DNA from: Rhodobacter sp.
GTDB taxonomy: Bacteria; Pseudomonadota; Alphaproteobacteria; Rhodobacterales; Rhodobacteraceae
Assembly: GCA_020250125.1 (NCBI GenBank)
Contig: JADCEL010000033.1
Coordinates: 1-42,700 of the forward strand
Length of the DNA stretch: 42,700 nt
Reading direction: 5' to 3'
Shown here: piece after piece, positions 9,207 to 21,158 of the stretch
Position numbering within the stretch: the stretch's first letter is position 1
Layout: each line of letters begins with the position of its first letter
Program-made: the position numbers and the translations under genes
The notes under the pieces: model-generated
What the model was told of the DNA's origin: nothing
The model's database searches: none
Seen by the model: the letters and a program-made list of their open reading frames with translations, nothing else

Positions 9207-11963
9207 ATGCTGGGTCTCGGAACGCTCGCGCGGAAGGTCTTCGGCACCCCGAATGACCGCAAGGTCAAGTCGGTTCGCCCGCTGGTGGCGCAGATCAACG
9301 CGCTGGAGCCGCAGTTCGCCGCGCTGAGCGATGAAGAGATCATCGCGAAGACCACAGAATTCAGGGAACGGGTGGCCAGGGGCGAAAGCCTGGAGTCCTT
9401 GCTGCCGGAAGCCTTTGCCAATTGCCGCGAGGCCGCGCGCCGCGCGCTGGGTCTGCGGGCCTTTGATGTGCAGCTCAAGGGCGGCATCTTCCTGCATCAG
9501 GGCAACATCGCCGAGATGAAGACGGGCGAGGGCAAGACCCTTGTCGCCACCTTTCCGGCCTATCTGAATGCACTGACCGGCAAGGGCGTGCATGTGGTGA
9601 CGGTGAACGACTATCTGGCAAAGCGTGACGCCGAGTGGATGAGCAAGGTCTACGGCGCACTTGGGCTGACGACGGGTGTCGTCTATCCCTATCAGCCGGA
9701 CGCCGAAAAGCGCGAGGCCTACCGGGCCGACATCACCTATGCCACCAACAACGAGCTGGGCTTTGATTACCTGCGCGACAACATGAAGGGTGCCATCGAA
9801 GAGATGTCGCAGCGCGGGCACTACTTTGCCATCGTCGACGAGGTGGACAGCATCCTGGTGGACGAGGCGCGCACGCCGCTGATCATTTCCGGCCCGTCGC
9901 AGGACAGATCGGATCTGTACATCACGGTGGACAAGCTGATTCCAAAGCTGTCGCCCGAGCATTACAAGGTGGATGAAAAGACCCGCAACGTCACCTACAC
10001 GGATGAGGGCAACGAGGTGATCGAGCAGCTGTTGCGCGACGCCGGGCTGCTGGCGGCCGATGCCTCGCTTTACGATCCGGAAAGCACGACGCTGGTGCAT
10101 CATGTGACGCAGGCGCTGCGGGCGCATGCGCTGTTCAACCGCGACCAGCAATACATCGTGCGCGACGGCGAGGTGATGCTGATCGACGAATTCACCGGGC
10201 GCATGATGAAGGGCCGCCGCCTGTCGGACGGGCTGCATCAGGCGATCGAGGCGAAAGAGGGCGTGAAGATCCAGCCAGAGAATACCACGCTGGCCAGCGT
10301 GACCTTCCAGAACTATTTCCGCCTGTACGAAAAGCTTGCGGGAATGACCGGCACGGCATCGACCGAGGCCGAAGAATTCATGGAAATCTACAAGCTGGGT
10401 GTGGTGGAGGTGCCCACCAACCGGCCCATCGCCCGTGTGGACGAACACGATCAGGTCTACCGCACCGCCCGCGAGAAATACGAAGGCGTGGTCAAGGCAA
10501 TCCACGAGGCCAATGCCAAGGGCCAGCCCATTCTTGTGGGCACGACCAGCATCGAGAAATCCGAAGCGTTGTCGGCCCTGCTGACCAAAGAGGGCATCCC
10601 CCACAATGTGCTGAACGCCCGCCAGCACGAGCAGGAAGCGCAGATCGTCGCAGATGCCGGCAAGTTCGGCGCAGTCACCATCGCCACCAACATGGCCGGT
10701 CGCGGTACCGACATCCAGCTGGGCGGCAATGTCGAGTTGAAGGTGCTCGAGGCGCTGGCCGCCGACCCGCATCTGCACCCCGATGAGGTGCGCGCGCGCA
10801 TAGAAGGCGAACATGCCGACGAGAAGAAGCGCGTGATCGAGGCGGGCGGCCTGTTTGTTCTGGCGACGGAACGCCACGAAAGCCGCCGGATCGACAACCA
10901 GTTGCGCGGCCGGTCGGGCCGCCAGGGCGACCCGGGCCGGTCCAGCTTCTTCCTGTCGCTGGAAGACGATCTGATGCGGATTTTCGGCAGCGAACGTCTG
11001 GACAAGGTGCTGTCGACGCTGGGCATGAAGGAAGGCGAGGCGATTGTTCACCCTTGGGTCAACAAATCGCTGGAAAAGGCACAGGCCAAGGTTGAAGGCC
11101 GCAACTTTGACATCCGCAAGCAGCTGCTGAAGTTTGACGACGTGATGAACGATCAGCGCAAGGCCATCTTCGGCCAGCGGCTGGAGATCATGCAGGCCGC
11201 AGACCTTTCGGAAATCGTGCGGGACATGCGGCATCAGGTGATCGACGATCTGGTCGATCAGAACCTGCCGCCCAAGGCCTATGCCGATCAGTGGGATACC
11301 GAAGGGCTGACCGCAGCCTGCCGCGAATGGATGGGCATTGATCTGCCGATTGTGGCCTGGGCTGCCGAAGAGGGCGTGGATCAGGAGGTCATACGCGACC
11401 GGATTGTCGAGGCATCGGACAGCATGATGGGCGAAAAGCTTGCCGCCTTCGGTGCCGAGACGATGAAAACCATCGAAAAGCAGCTTTTGCTGCAAACCAT
11501 CGACGCGAAATGGCGCGAGCACCTGCTGCGGCTTGAACACCTGCGGTCGGTCGTGGGCTTTCGCGGCTATGCGCAGCGCGACCCGCTGAACGAATACAAG
11601 TCCGAATCCTTCCAGCTGTTCGAGACGATGCTGAATTCGCTGCGCCTTGACGTCACGCAGAAGCTGTCGCAGGTCCGGCCCATCAGCAAGGAAGAGCAGG
11701 AGCAGCTTGTGGCGCAGTTCATGGCGCAACAGCAGGCGGCGGCGGCGGCTGCGGCGCGCGCGGGCGTGGCACCGGCCCTTGCCCCGGCAGTCGCCGTTGC
11801 GGGCGCGGGGGATGATGTTCCGGTGGCCGTTGCCGACCGCGTGCCGCTGATCGCCGGTTTCGATGGGGCAGACCCCGCGACCTGGGGCGCACCGGCCCGC
11901 AATGCACCCTGCCCCTGCGGGTCCGGCGAAAAGTTCAAATTCTGCCACGGCCGCATGGTCTGA
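9207..11963 (+). CDS. secA: Preprotein translocase ATPase SecA
   Basis: SecA (918 residues) is the cytoplasmic motor that drives unfolded preproteins through SecYEG. It shows the Walker A segment TGEGKT near 104-111, the [15 protein letters not shown]alker B region near 211, the helicase motif [13 protein letters not shown] near 564, and a C-terminal zinc-binding tail with C902, C904 and the following CH pair, which in SecA binds SecB and lipids. An Ala-rich linker (about 845-885) precedes that tail. The frame is open upstream, but the ATG at 9207 has a GGAG site five bases ahead and gives the family N-terminus [13 protein letters not shown]. It is divergent from a periplasmic isomerase. Confidence 0.98.
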   Translation: MLGLGTLARKVFGTPNDRKVKSVRPLVAQINALEPQFAALSDEEIIAKTTEFRERVARGESLESLLPEAFANCREAARRALGLRAFDVQLKGGIFLHQGNIAEMKTGEGKTLVATFPAYLNALTGKGVHVVTVNDYLAKRDAEWMSKVYGALGLTTGVVYPYQPDAEKREAYRADITYATNNELGFDYLRDNMKGAIEEMSQRGHYFAIVDEVDSILVDEARTPLIISGPSQDRSDLYITVDKLIPKLSPEHYKVDEKTRNVTYTDEGNEVIEQLLRDAGLLAADASLYDPESTTLVHHVTQALRAHALFNRDQQYIVRDGEVMLIDEFTGRMMKGRRLSDGLHQAIEAKEGVKIQPENTTLASVTFQNYFRLYEKLAGMTGTASTEAEEFMEIYKLGVVEVPTNRPIARVDEHDQVYRTAREKYEGVVKAIHEANAKGQPILVGTTSIEKSEALSALLTKEGIPHNVLNARQHEQEAQIVADAGKFGAVTIATNMAGRGTDIQLGGNVELKVLEALAADPHLHPDEVRARIEGEHADEKKRVIEAGGLFVLATERHESRRIDNQLRGRSGRQGDPGRSSFFLSLEDDLMRIFGSERLDKVLSTLGMKEGEAIVHPWVNKSLEKAQAKVEGRNFDIRKQLLKFDDVMNDQRKAIFGQRLEIMQAADLSEIVRDMRHQVIDDLVDQNLPPKAYADQWDTEGLTAACREWMGIDLPIVAWAAEEGVDQEVIRDRIVEASDSMMGEKLAAFGAETMKTIEKQLLLQTIDAKWREHLLRLEHLRSVVGFRGYAQRDPLNEYKSESFQLFETMLNSLRLDVTQKLSQVRPISKEEQEQLVAQFMAQQQAAAAAAARAGVAPALAPAVAVAGAGDDVPVAVADRVPLIAGFDGADPATWGAPARNAPCPCGSGEKFKFCHGRMV

Positions 11964-12231
11964 CGTGACCGGCGTATGTCGGGGCGGTATCGCCGCCCCG
12001 CTTGCCTTGGCGAAAACCTGCGGTCCGGGCCGCTTTGCCGCAACGCTGAACCTGGCCCGGGGGCCGTTGCTTTGTCGGGCCGTTACGTCGGAATGCGCGG
12101 CGGTGGAGCCAAAGCCGGCCTTTTTCAGTTGAAGAAATCCTGTGCCGGATCACCGGTGACGCCGCCTCTGGGCAGCGTCTGCGCGCGGTCAGGGCCAGCG
12201 CCCGGCCGGACAAGGGGCAGCGTCGCGCTGT

Positions 12232-12259
12232 GGCAGGGGCGATGGCCCCTGCCATTGGA
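12232..12259. repeat. Hairpin repeat unit, copy 1
   Basis: GGCAGGGGC (12232-12240) pairs with GCCCCTGCC (12245-12253) around a GATG loop and is followed by ATTGGA. The same 28 bases recur without change at 12476-12503. Confidence 0.85.
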
Positions 12260-12367
12260 GCCGTGAGGGTGCTGTCGTCAGTGCGGGCGGGACCAGGAAA
12301 CGCGACCCGCGTTTCCCCGCCCGCGTGGGACGGTGCCCTATAGACCGGAAGGTCCGGGAGAACCAGA

Positions 12368-12430
12368 GGCCAGCGCCCGACCCGGCGGGCGAGAAGCGCC
12401 CGCCATGGGCGGGTCGGTCGGGCGCTGGCC
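12368..12430. repeat. Long nested palindrome (REP-like), copy 1
   Basis: GGCCAGCGCCCGACC (12368-12382) and GGTCGGGCGCTGGCC (12416-12430) are perfect 15-bp inverted arms. Between them GGCGGGCG (12384-12391) pairs with CGCCCGCC (12397-12404), giving a nested double hairpin. A near-identical copy closes the window at 42640-42698. Confidence 0.9.
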
Positions 12431-12475
12431 GGGGGCTTTGGCCCCCGGCCGGTCCTGATCCCGGCGCAGCGCTTT

Positions 12476-12503
12476 GGCAGGGGCGATGGCCCCTGCCATT
12501 GGA
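12476..12503. repeat. Hairpin repeat unit, copy 2
   Basis: This is an exact second copy of the 28-base unit at 12232-12259. It lies 244 bases downstream in the same orientation, and it is again followed about 25-40 bases later by a GGGCGGG stretch and a GAAAC...GTTTC hairpin. Confidence 0.85.
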
Positions 12504-12867
12504 ACGGTGAAAGTGCGTTCATCTCTCCGGGCGGGGCCAAGAAACTAAGCGCGTTTCCCCCGCCCGCGCGGGACGGTGCCCCGCAGAGCGGGGCGATGGC
12601 GCGGGCCAGACCGCGCGGGGCGCGCGGGGAATAGCTTTCTGTCTTCCGGCCGGCGGTCCATGCGGTTGGCGCGTTTTCAGCGGCCTGTTGCAGCACCCTG
12701 TCGGCACAACCCGCCTGATCCATCCCGGATGATAACACAGACCCGGGGCTGTCAGCATCTTGCATGGCCGGACTGATCCTGAAGGACTGTCAGGAACGCT
12801 GCCCGGACCCGCGGCACAAGGCCCGGACAGGGCAACAGATTTCCCTGTTCCTCTGGCGGTCCCCGCC

Positions 12868-13875
12868 CTACCCCCCTGTATGGCTCATATGCCGGGTGAC
12901 CTGGCCTGCGACGGTCTGGCGGGAATAGTCGAAATCATGCCCCTTGGGCTTGTGCAGGATGGCGCGGCGGATGGCCTGTGCGACGGCGGCATCATCGGCA
13001 GGGGCGGCGCGCAGCGGCGCGCGCAGGTCTGCCCTGTCTTCCTGGCCCAGACACATGTACAACTCTCCCGTGCAGGTCAGCCGGACGCGGTTGCAGCTTT
13101 CGCAGAAGTTATGGCTCAGCGGCGTGATGAAGCCGATCTTCTGCCCGGTTTCCTCCAGGCGGACATAGCGGGCGGGGCCGCCGCTGCGCTCGGTCAGGTC
13201 GGTCAGGGCAAAGCGGGCGGCAAGGCGCGCGCGCAGGTCTTTCAGCGACCAGTACTGATCCAGCCGGTCTTCATTGCCAAGGTCGCCCATCGGCATGACC
13301 TCGATAAAGGTCAGATCGTGGCCTTCCCGCGCACACCAATCGGTCAGGGTGAACAGCTCATCCTCGTTCACGCCTTTCAGCGCGACCGCGTTGATCTTCA
13401 CCCGCATCCCGGCGGCGCGGGCGGCGGTGATGCCGTCCATCACCTGGGGCAGACGGCCCCAGCGGGTGATCCTGGCAAACTTCGCAGGGTCCAGCGTGTC
13501 GAGCGAGACATTGATGCGTCTGACGCCGCAGGCGGCAAGCTGGGGGGCGTATCTTGCCAGCTGGGATCCGTTGGTGGTCAGCGTCAGTTCCTTCAGCGCG
13601 CCCGAGGCAAGGTGCCGCGACATGCGCTGGAAGAAGGTCAGGATGCCCTTGCGCACCAGCGGCTCGCCCCCGGTGATGCGCAGCTTCTGCACGCCAAGGC
13701 CGACAAAGACGGAACAGAGCCGGTCCAGCTCCTCCAGCGAAAGCAGGTCCGCCTTGGGCAGGAAGGTCATGTTTTCGGACATGCAATAGACGCAGCGGAA
13801 ATCGCAGCGGTCGGTGACCGAGACGCGCAGGTAGGTGATCGCGCGGGCGAAGGGATCAATCAGCGGGGCGGTCAT
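12868..13875 (-). CDS. moaA: GTP 3',8-cyclase MoaA (molybdenum cofactor synthesis)
   Basis: MoaA is a radical SAM enzyme that, with MoaC, converts GTP to cyclic pyranopterin monophosphate, the first step of molybdopterin synthesis. The radical SAM cluster cysteines are C24, C28 and C31 (CDFRCVYC). The second cluster is [18 protein letters not shown] in the C-terminal half, and the protein ends in the conserved Gly-Gly required for activity. The frame is open upstream, but the ATG at 13875 (335 residues) gives the family N-terminus with the LRVSVTDRC segment at the right distance. No other Mo-cofactor genes are in the window. Confidence 0.95.
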   Translation of the reverse strand: MTAPLIDPFARAITYLRVSVTDRCDFRCVYCMSENMTFLPKADLLSLEELDRLCSVFVGLGVQKLRITGGEPLVRKGILTFFQRMSRHLASGALKELTLTTNGSQLARYAPQLAACGVRRINVSLDTLDPAKFARITRWGRLPQVMDGITAARAAGMRVKINAVALKGVNEDELFTLTDWCAREGHDLTFIEVMPMGDLGNEDRLDQYWSLKDLRARLAARFALTDLTERSGGPARYVRLEETGQKIGFITPLSHNFCESCNRVRLTCTGELYMCLGQEDRADLRAPLRAAPADDAAVAQAIRRAILHKPKGHDFDYSRQTVAGQVTRHMSHTGG

Positions 13876-13950
13876 GCGCGGAACGTAGGGATTGCGCGGG
13901 GGCAGGGCAAGCGGTTGTTTGGGGGCGGCAACCATGAAGCGCGCCGGGGC

Positions 13951-14017
13951 GGGGGCTGTCTGCCCCCTCTTGGCCTGCGGCCAATTCACCCCCGAGGATA
14001 CTTGTGAACGGAAAATG
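13951..14017 (+). repeat. Rhodobacteraceae-type intergenic repeat, copy 1
   Basis: GGGGGC/GCCCCC (13951-13967) and TTGGCC/GGCCAA (13970-13984) form two hairpins, followed by CCCCCGAGGATACTTGTGAA and then CGGAAAATG. A related element on the opposite strand lies at 22276-22330. From memory, versions with GGATATTT...GAACAGAAAATG are frequent between genes in this family; I could not check this. It lies between the moaA start and the end of the AlkD-like gene. Confidence 0.6.
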
Positions 14018-14036
14018 GATCAGACAGCGGACTTGG

Positions 14037-14756
14037 TCAGGACATGGCGGTCAAATGCCGGGCGGCCTCTTTCCGGGCGAAGCTTTTCAGCTTTGCGCCA
14101 TGGGCCGCCAGAAAGGCGCTGCTGCGGGCGGGGTCGTGTCTTGACAGGTCGCGCAGCCACCAGGCGATCGCCTTCTGGATGAACCAGTCGCGGTCAGCGA
14201 TATAGCTTTCAGCCCAGCCGAGGGCGGTTTCGCGGATGGCAATGTCGGCGGGTTTGGGGTTGTTCATCCTGGCGTAAGGCAGGGTGATGACCAGCGCGGC
14301 GCGGCGCGCCCACATGTTCGGATCGGTTGTCCAGCCTGCGACGGTGGCCAGGCGCGACGGGTCAGCGACCAGGCGTTTCTGCGCGGCGATGGTGGCATGG
14401 TCGGCCAGCGCCCAGCCGTCAAACCCCGGCACCCAGGTGCACAGCAGGTCCCAGACCGCCCCATCGGGGCGGATGCGGGCCTGGGTCAGCAGTTTTGCGG
14501 CGGCGACGCGCGCCTCGTGGATGTCGCTGTCCCACAGGGCGGCGGCCAGGGCCACACGACCGTCCAGCGTGGCAGCCGCGCGCCAGTCTGCGACCAGCGC
14601 TTCGATCTGCGGGACCGGCACGCCCAGGTAGCGGCGCTTTGCCTTGTGATAGGCCAGCATCTCTGCGGCTTTCGCCGGGTCTGCCAGCGCCTCCAGCGCG
14701 GCAAGGGCGGCGGGCAGCAGCGGCGCGGTGACGCCGGGGGCAGGATCACCGGTCAT
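14037..14756 (-). CDS. AlkD-like DNA alkylation repair protein (HEAT-repeat glycosylase family)
   Basis: The 239-residue, all-helical protein has the family pattern of AlkC/AlkD glycosylases: RRYLGVPVPQIEAL near 41-54, ALWDSDIHEARVAA near 73-86, and WARRAALVITLPYAR near 149-163 followed by WFIQKAIAWWLRDLS near 190. Known members excise N3- or N7-alkylated purines through HEAT-like repeats. The start overlaps the glmU stop by one base (TGATG), so it is coupled to glmU, although no functional link is evident. The substrate is inferred from family only. Confidence 0.85.
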   Translation of the reverse strand: MTGDPAPGVTAPLLPAALAALEALADPAKAAEMLAYHKAKRRYLGVPVPQIEALVADWRAAATLDGRVALAAALWDSDIHEARVAAAKLLTQARIRPDGAVWDLLCTWVPGFDGWALADHATIAAQKRLVADPSRLATVAGWTTDPNMWARRAALVITLPYARMNNPKPADIAIRETALGWAESYIADRDWFIQKAIAWWLRDLSRHDPARSSAFLAAHGAKLKSFARKEAARHLTAMS

Positions 14757-16105
14757 CAGCCTTGGCCTTTTGCCGCCTTGATCGTGCGCAGACGCTCCAT
14801 CAGCCGGGCGGCAAGGCCCGGCTTGTTGACCTGCCGCGCGCGGGCCAGGGCCAGGGCTTGCGCCGGGACATCGGCGGTGATCACCGAGCCCGCGGCAGTC
14901 ATGGCACCTGCGCCGATGCTGACCGGGGCAACCAGAATGCTGTCTGACCCGATGAAGGCACGCGCGCCGATTTCGGTGCGGTGCTTCATCACGCCGTCAT
15001 AGTTGCAGGTTACCGTTCCCGCCCCGATGTTGCTGTGTTCGCCGACATGGGCATCGCCCAGATAGGTCAGGTGGCCGACCTTCACGCCTTCGTCCAGCAC
15101 CGTGTTCTTGATCTCGACGAAATTGCCGACATGCACGTCTTCGGCCAGTTCCGCCCCGGGGCGCAGGCGGGCAAAAGGGCCGACCGTGGCCCCGCGCGAG
15201 ATATGGCAGCCTTCCAGATGGCAGAAGGCATGGATCACGGCGCCGGATTCCACGGTGACGCCGGGGCCGAAGACCACATTCGGCGCGATGACCGCATCGC
15301 GGCCGATATGGGTGTCCAGCGCGAAGAAGACCGTGTCGGGGGCGGTCAGGGTGACGCCGTTTTCCAGCGCTTCGGCGCGCATGGCGGTCTGGAACAGCGT
15401 TTCCGCCCGTGCCAGTTGCGCGCGGGTGTCGATGCCAAGGGTTTCGGCCTCGTCTGCGATCACCACACCCGCCGAGAGGCCGCGCGCGCGCGCCAGGGCG
15501 ACGATATCGGTCAGGTAGAATTCGCCCGCCGCATTGGCACTGTCTACCTGCGCGACCAGATCGAACAGCAGCGCCGTTTCGGCGCAGACGACGCCAGAGT
15601 TGCACAGCGTCAGCCTGCGTTCCTCGGCCGTGGCATCCTTGAACTCGACGATGCGCAGCAATTCCTCGCCCTCGGTCACCATGCGGCCGTAGCGGGCGGG
15701 GTCCTGCGCAATGAAACCCAGGAACACCACGGCATGGCGGGCACGGGCCTGCCGCAGGCGCTCCAGCGTATCGGGGCGCAGGAAAGGGGTGTCGCCATAG
15801 AGAACGATGGTGTCGCCCGGCATTCCGGTGAGGATCGGGGCCGTCTGCAGCACGGCATGGCCGGTGCCGCGCTGTTCGGTTTGCAGGACGATCTGTACAT
15901 CAGGATCAAAGGCCTTCGCGGCCTTGCTCACCGCTTCTGCCCCGTGACCTGCGACAACAATGGTGCGGTCGGGGTCAAGCGACTGGCCGGCCCGCATCGC
16001 GTGGTGCAGCAGCGGGGCGGCCCCCAGCGGGTGCAGGACTTTCGGCAGGTCGGAATTCATGCGCGTGCCCTGTCCGGCCGCAAGGATGATCACTGAGACG
16101 GGCAT
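14756..16105 (-). CDS. glmU: Bifunctional GlmU (glucosamine-1-phosphate acetyltransferase / UDP-GlcNAc pyrophosphorylase)
   Basis: GlmU makes UDP-N-acetylglucosamine for peptidoglycan and lipopolysaccharide. The N-terminal uridylyltransferase domain begins with ILAAGQGTRM (residues 7-16) and has LPKVLHPLG and the LYGDTPFL segment. The C-terminal left-handed beta-helix (about 250-440) shows repeated hexapeptides and the GPFARLRPG, KVGHLTYLGDAHVG and NIGAGTVTCNYDG segments of the acetyltransferase site. The length of 449 residues is usual. A purine-rich site (AAAGAGG) precedes the ATG. It is divergent from gph and coupled to the AlkD-like gene. Confidence 0.97.
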   Translation of the reverse strand: MPVSVIILAAGQGTRMNSDLPKVLHPLGAAPLLHHAMRAGQSLDPDRTIVVAGHGAEAVSKAAKAFDPDVQIVLQTEQRGTGHAVLQTAPILTGMPGDTIVLYGDTPFLRPDTLERLRQARARHAVVFLGFIAQDPARYGRMVTEGEELLRIVEFKDATAEERRLTLCNSGVVCAETALLFDLVAQVDSANAAGEFYLTDIVALARARGLSAGVVIADEAETLGIDTRAQLARAETLFQTAMRAEALENGVTLTAPDTVFFALDTHIGRDAVIAPNVVFGPGVTVESGAVIHAFCHLEGCHISRGATVGPFARLRPGAELAEDVHVGNFVEIKNTVLDEGVKVGHLTYLGDAHVGEHSNIGAGTVTCNYDGVMKHRTEIGARAFIGSDSILVAPVSIGAGAMTAAGSVITADVPAQALALARARQVNKPGLAARLMERLRTIKAAKGQG

Positions 16106-16206
16106 GGAACCTCTTTCCTTCTGTCGGCGCCCGTTTTAACCGGGTCAGGCGGGGCCGCAAGGGCCCGGCAGCCGAATGAGCTTACGCCGGAAATCAGGGA
16201 AACCCC

Positions 16207-16866
16207 ATGCGCACTGTGGTCTTCGATCTTGACGGCACGCTGGCCGATACCAGTGCAGACCTGATCGCGGCCGCCAATGCCTGTTTCCGGGGGCTGGGGC
16301 ATGGCGACCTTTTGGACCAGACCGATGCGCTGACCGCCTTTCACGGCGGACGGGCGATGCTGCGGCTGGGGTTCGGGCGGCTGGGCATTGTGTCGGAAGC
16401 GGCGGTTGATGCGCAGTATCCGGTCCTGCTGGCGGCCTATGGCGCGGCGATTGACCGGCACACGCGGATCTATCCGGGGGCGGTGGCGGCGGTTGAAGAG
16501 CTTCGCCGCGCGGGCTATGCCACTGCCGTCTGCACCAACAAGCCCGAAGGTCTGGCCGAGACGCTGCTGCAACGGCTGGGTGTGCGCGACCTGTTCGGCG
16601 CCCTGGTGGGGGCCGGTACGCTGCCGGTGCGCAAGCCTGATCCCGCCCCGCTGCTTGAGGCGATCCGCCGCGCGGGCGGTGATGCGCGCCGCGCGCTGCT
16701 GGTGGGCGATACGGCCACGGACCGCGATACAGGGCGCGCCGCCGGTGTGCCGGTGGCGCTGGTCACCTTCGGCCCGGAAGGTACCGGCGTGGCCCGGCTG
16801 GCCCCTGATGCGCTTTTGGAACGGTTCGCGGACTTGGGCGCGGTTGCCGCGCGCCTGATCCGCTGA
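16207..16866 (+). CDS. gph: Phosphoglycolate phosphatase (HAD family)
   Basis: The protein (219 residues) has HAD motif I as FDLDGTLADT (D7 nucleophile, D9 acid/base), motif II as the Thr in VCTNKPEG near 112, the motif III Lys in VRKPDPAPLL near 142, and motif IV as GDTATDRDTG near 165. A helical cap lies between motifs I and II. Such enzymes dephosphorylate 2-phosphoglycolate, which arises from DNA repair or, in autotrophs, photorespiration. HAD phosphatases are hard to tell apart by sequence, so the substrate is a family-based guess. It is divergent from glmU. Confidence 0.82.
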   Translation: MRTVVFDLDGTLADTSADLIAAANACFRGLGHGDLLDQTDALTAFHGGRAMLRLGFGRLGIVSEAAVDAQYPVLLAAYGAAIDRHTRIYPGAVAAVEELRRAGYATAVCTNKPEGLAETLLQRLGVRDLFGALVGAGTLPVRKPDPAPLLEAIRRAGGDARRALLVGDTATDRDTGRAAGVPVALVTFGPEGTGVARLAPDALLERFADLGAVAARLIR

Positions 16867-17007
16867 CGGCGGTCAGCGTTCGGGCAGGGCGCGGCCTTTC
16901 GGCGTGCCGCGACATCCTGCCCGGCTTCGCAGCCGGATCATCACTTCTGTCGCGGAAGGGCACGGACATCGGGGGGCGGCGCGGCAGGTTCGGGTGTTGC
17001 CACGCCT

Positions 17008-17043
17008 TGTGACCAAGATCGTCAGTCTGAAACGCAAAGGCGA
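17008..17043 (+). repeat. Possible diverged copy of the dispersed repeat module A
   Basis: An AAGATCGTC...CTGAAACGCAAAGGCG stretch here resembles module A at 34237-34270 and 42513-42545. It lies in the 194-base gap between the convergent ends of gph and the hydrolase gene, where no gene is visible. Identity is only moderate, so chance similarity is possible. Confidence 0.35.
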
Positions 17044-17060
17044 TGGCCTGCCGCCCGCCG

Positions 17061-17912
17061 TCAGTCATCGTCCCGCCGCAGGGGCATGGTCATGCAATGG
17101 GCGCTGCCGCCGCCATGGGCGAACAGGCGCAGGTCGGGGTCCAGCACGGTGATCCCCTCGGCCCTCAGGGCGGCGTTGGCAAAGGTGGAATGGCGCGGCG
17201 AAAGCACGCGGTCCCGGCCCAGGGCCAGCACGTTACAGGCCATATCCGCCATTGCCTCGCGGTAGCCGACAGGGATCAGGCGAATCTGGTGATCGCGCAG
17301 CCAATCCAGGAATGCGGGCGGCAAGGCATCGGGGCAGGCCAGGGCAAGGCCCGGCGCGCACATTGAAAAGATCACGTCCAGATGCAGGAAGTGATCGTCG
17401 AAGGGCACGACCATCACCTCCCACCCTTCGGCCCGCAGCCAGCCCGCATATTGCGCGGCCCCGGCGGGGTCGGTGCGCCCGCCGCTGGTGCCGATGGCTG
17501 CCAGACCGGGGCGGATCAGGTGAATATCGCCGCCTTCGACCGTGCCTGCGGTCGCCATTTTCCACATCCTGTTGTCGAAGAAATCCAGGACCGAGGCATA
17601 TTCGCCGCGCCGCTGCGGCATCGCAAGCAGGGTCAGCACCGGACCGGGCGGCGAGACCTGCGACGAATCGCGGGTGTAGACCTGATACTTCAGATGCACT
17701 TCGGGCATAAGGTAATGGCGCGTGACCCCGGCCTCGTGCAGCGCCGCCTCGAATTCCGCATATTCCGCATCCAGCCGGGCGCGGTCCAGCGGTGTGCCGG
17801 ACAACAGGGTGGCCCGGGCAATGGCATTGGTCGGAATCCAGCCGTAATTGTCCGGGCGGCACAACAGCACGTCCGTAAGGCGGCCGGTTTCAGACCGCAG
17901 GGTCCAGGTCAT
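17061..17912 (-). CDS. Arginine deiminase-superfamily hydrolase (dimethylargininase/amidinotransferase-like)
   Basis: The 283-residue protein has the layout of the guanidino-group modifying superfamily: an ARDSSQ-like YTRDSSQVSPPGP segment near 84-97, EGGDIH near 130, a catalytic His in HLDVIFSM near 174, and a catalytic Cys at C273 in GGGSAHCMTMPLRR. These enzymes act on arginine-like substrates by a covalent Cys mechanism; dimethylarginine dimethylaminohydrolase and amidinotransferases are the nearest known types. The ATG at 17912 is chosen for its GGAG site seven bases upstream. The substrate is not decided by sequence. It may be relevant to the nitrogen-uptake unit at 37-42 kb, but no linkage is shown. 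Confidence 0.8.
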   Translation of the reverse strand: MTWTLRSETGRLTDVLLCRPDNYGWIPTNAIARATLLSGTPLDRARLDAEYAEFEAALHEAGVTRHYLMPEVHLKYQVYTRDSSQVSPPGPVLTLLAMPQRRGEYASVLDFFDNRMWKMATAGTVEGGDIHLIRPGLAAIGTSGGRTDPAGAAQYAGWLRAEGWEVMVVPFDDHFLHLDVIFSMCAPGLALACPDALPPAFLDWLRDHQIRLIPVGYREAMADMACNVLALGRDRVLSPRHSTFANAALRAEGITVLDPDLRLFAHGGGSAHCMTMPLRRDDD

Positions 17913-18015
17913 GGGGCGTCTCCATTTCTTTGCAACCAATGGCAGGACCAGAGACGGGGCGAAACCGCCCCCTTGTGCCGTTCCGGCACGGCACCGGGGC
18001 ACCTGCCGCGCGGTC

Positions 18016-21154
<3,139 letters not shown>

Positions 21155-21158
<4 letters not shown>

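Larger units (their letters stand above)
11964..12867. repeat. Gene-free convergent gap filled with mosaic palindromic repeats
   Basis: No convincing gene is present in these 904 bases between the convergent ends of secA and moaA. A GGGGCGG/CCGCCCC stem-loop (11981-11999) follows the secA stop without a T-run. From about 12180 to 12650 the sequence is a mosaic of GC-rich inverted repeats: a GCGATGGCCCC-type module (12232, 12476 and, more diverged, 12583), a GAAACGCG/CGCGTTTC hairpin module (12285-12350 and, more diverged, 12529-12588), and a 15-bp palindrome module (12368-12430). Related copies lie near 34.2-34.4 kb and 42.5-42.7 kb. The long open frames here are repeat translations of low complexity and are not called. 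Confidence 0.75.

Noticed and set aside
11935..12765. Open frame of 276 codons on the minus strand across the repeat region
   Set aside because: The translation is made of repeat modules and low-complexity Pro/Arg/Ala sequence, overlaps the secA end and has no ribosome site. Frames of this kind from similar repeats are often over-annotated in this family.
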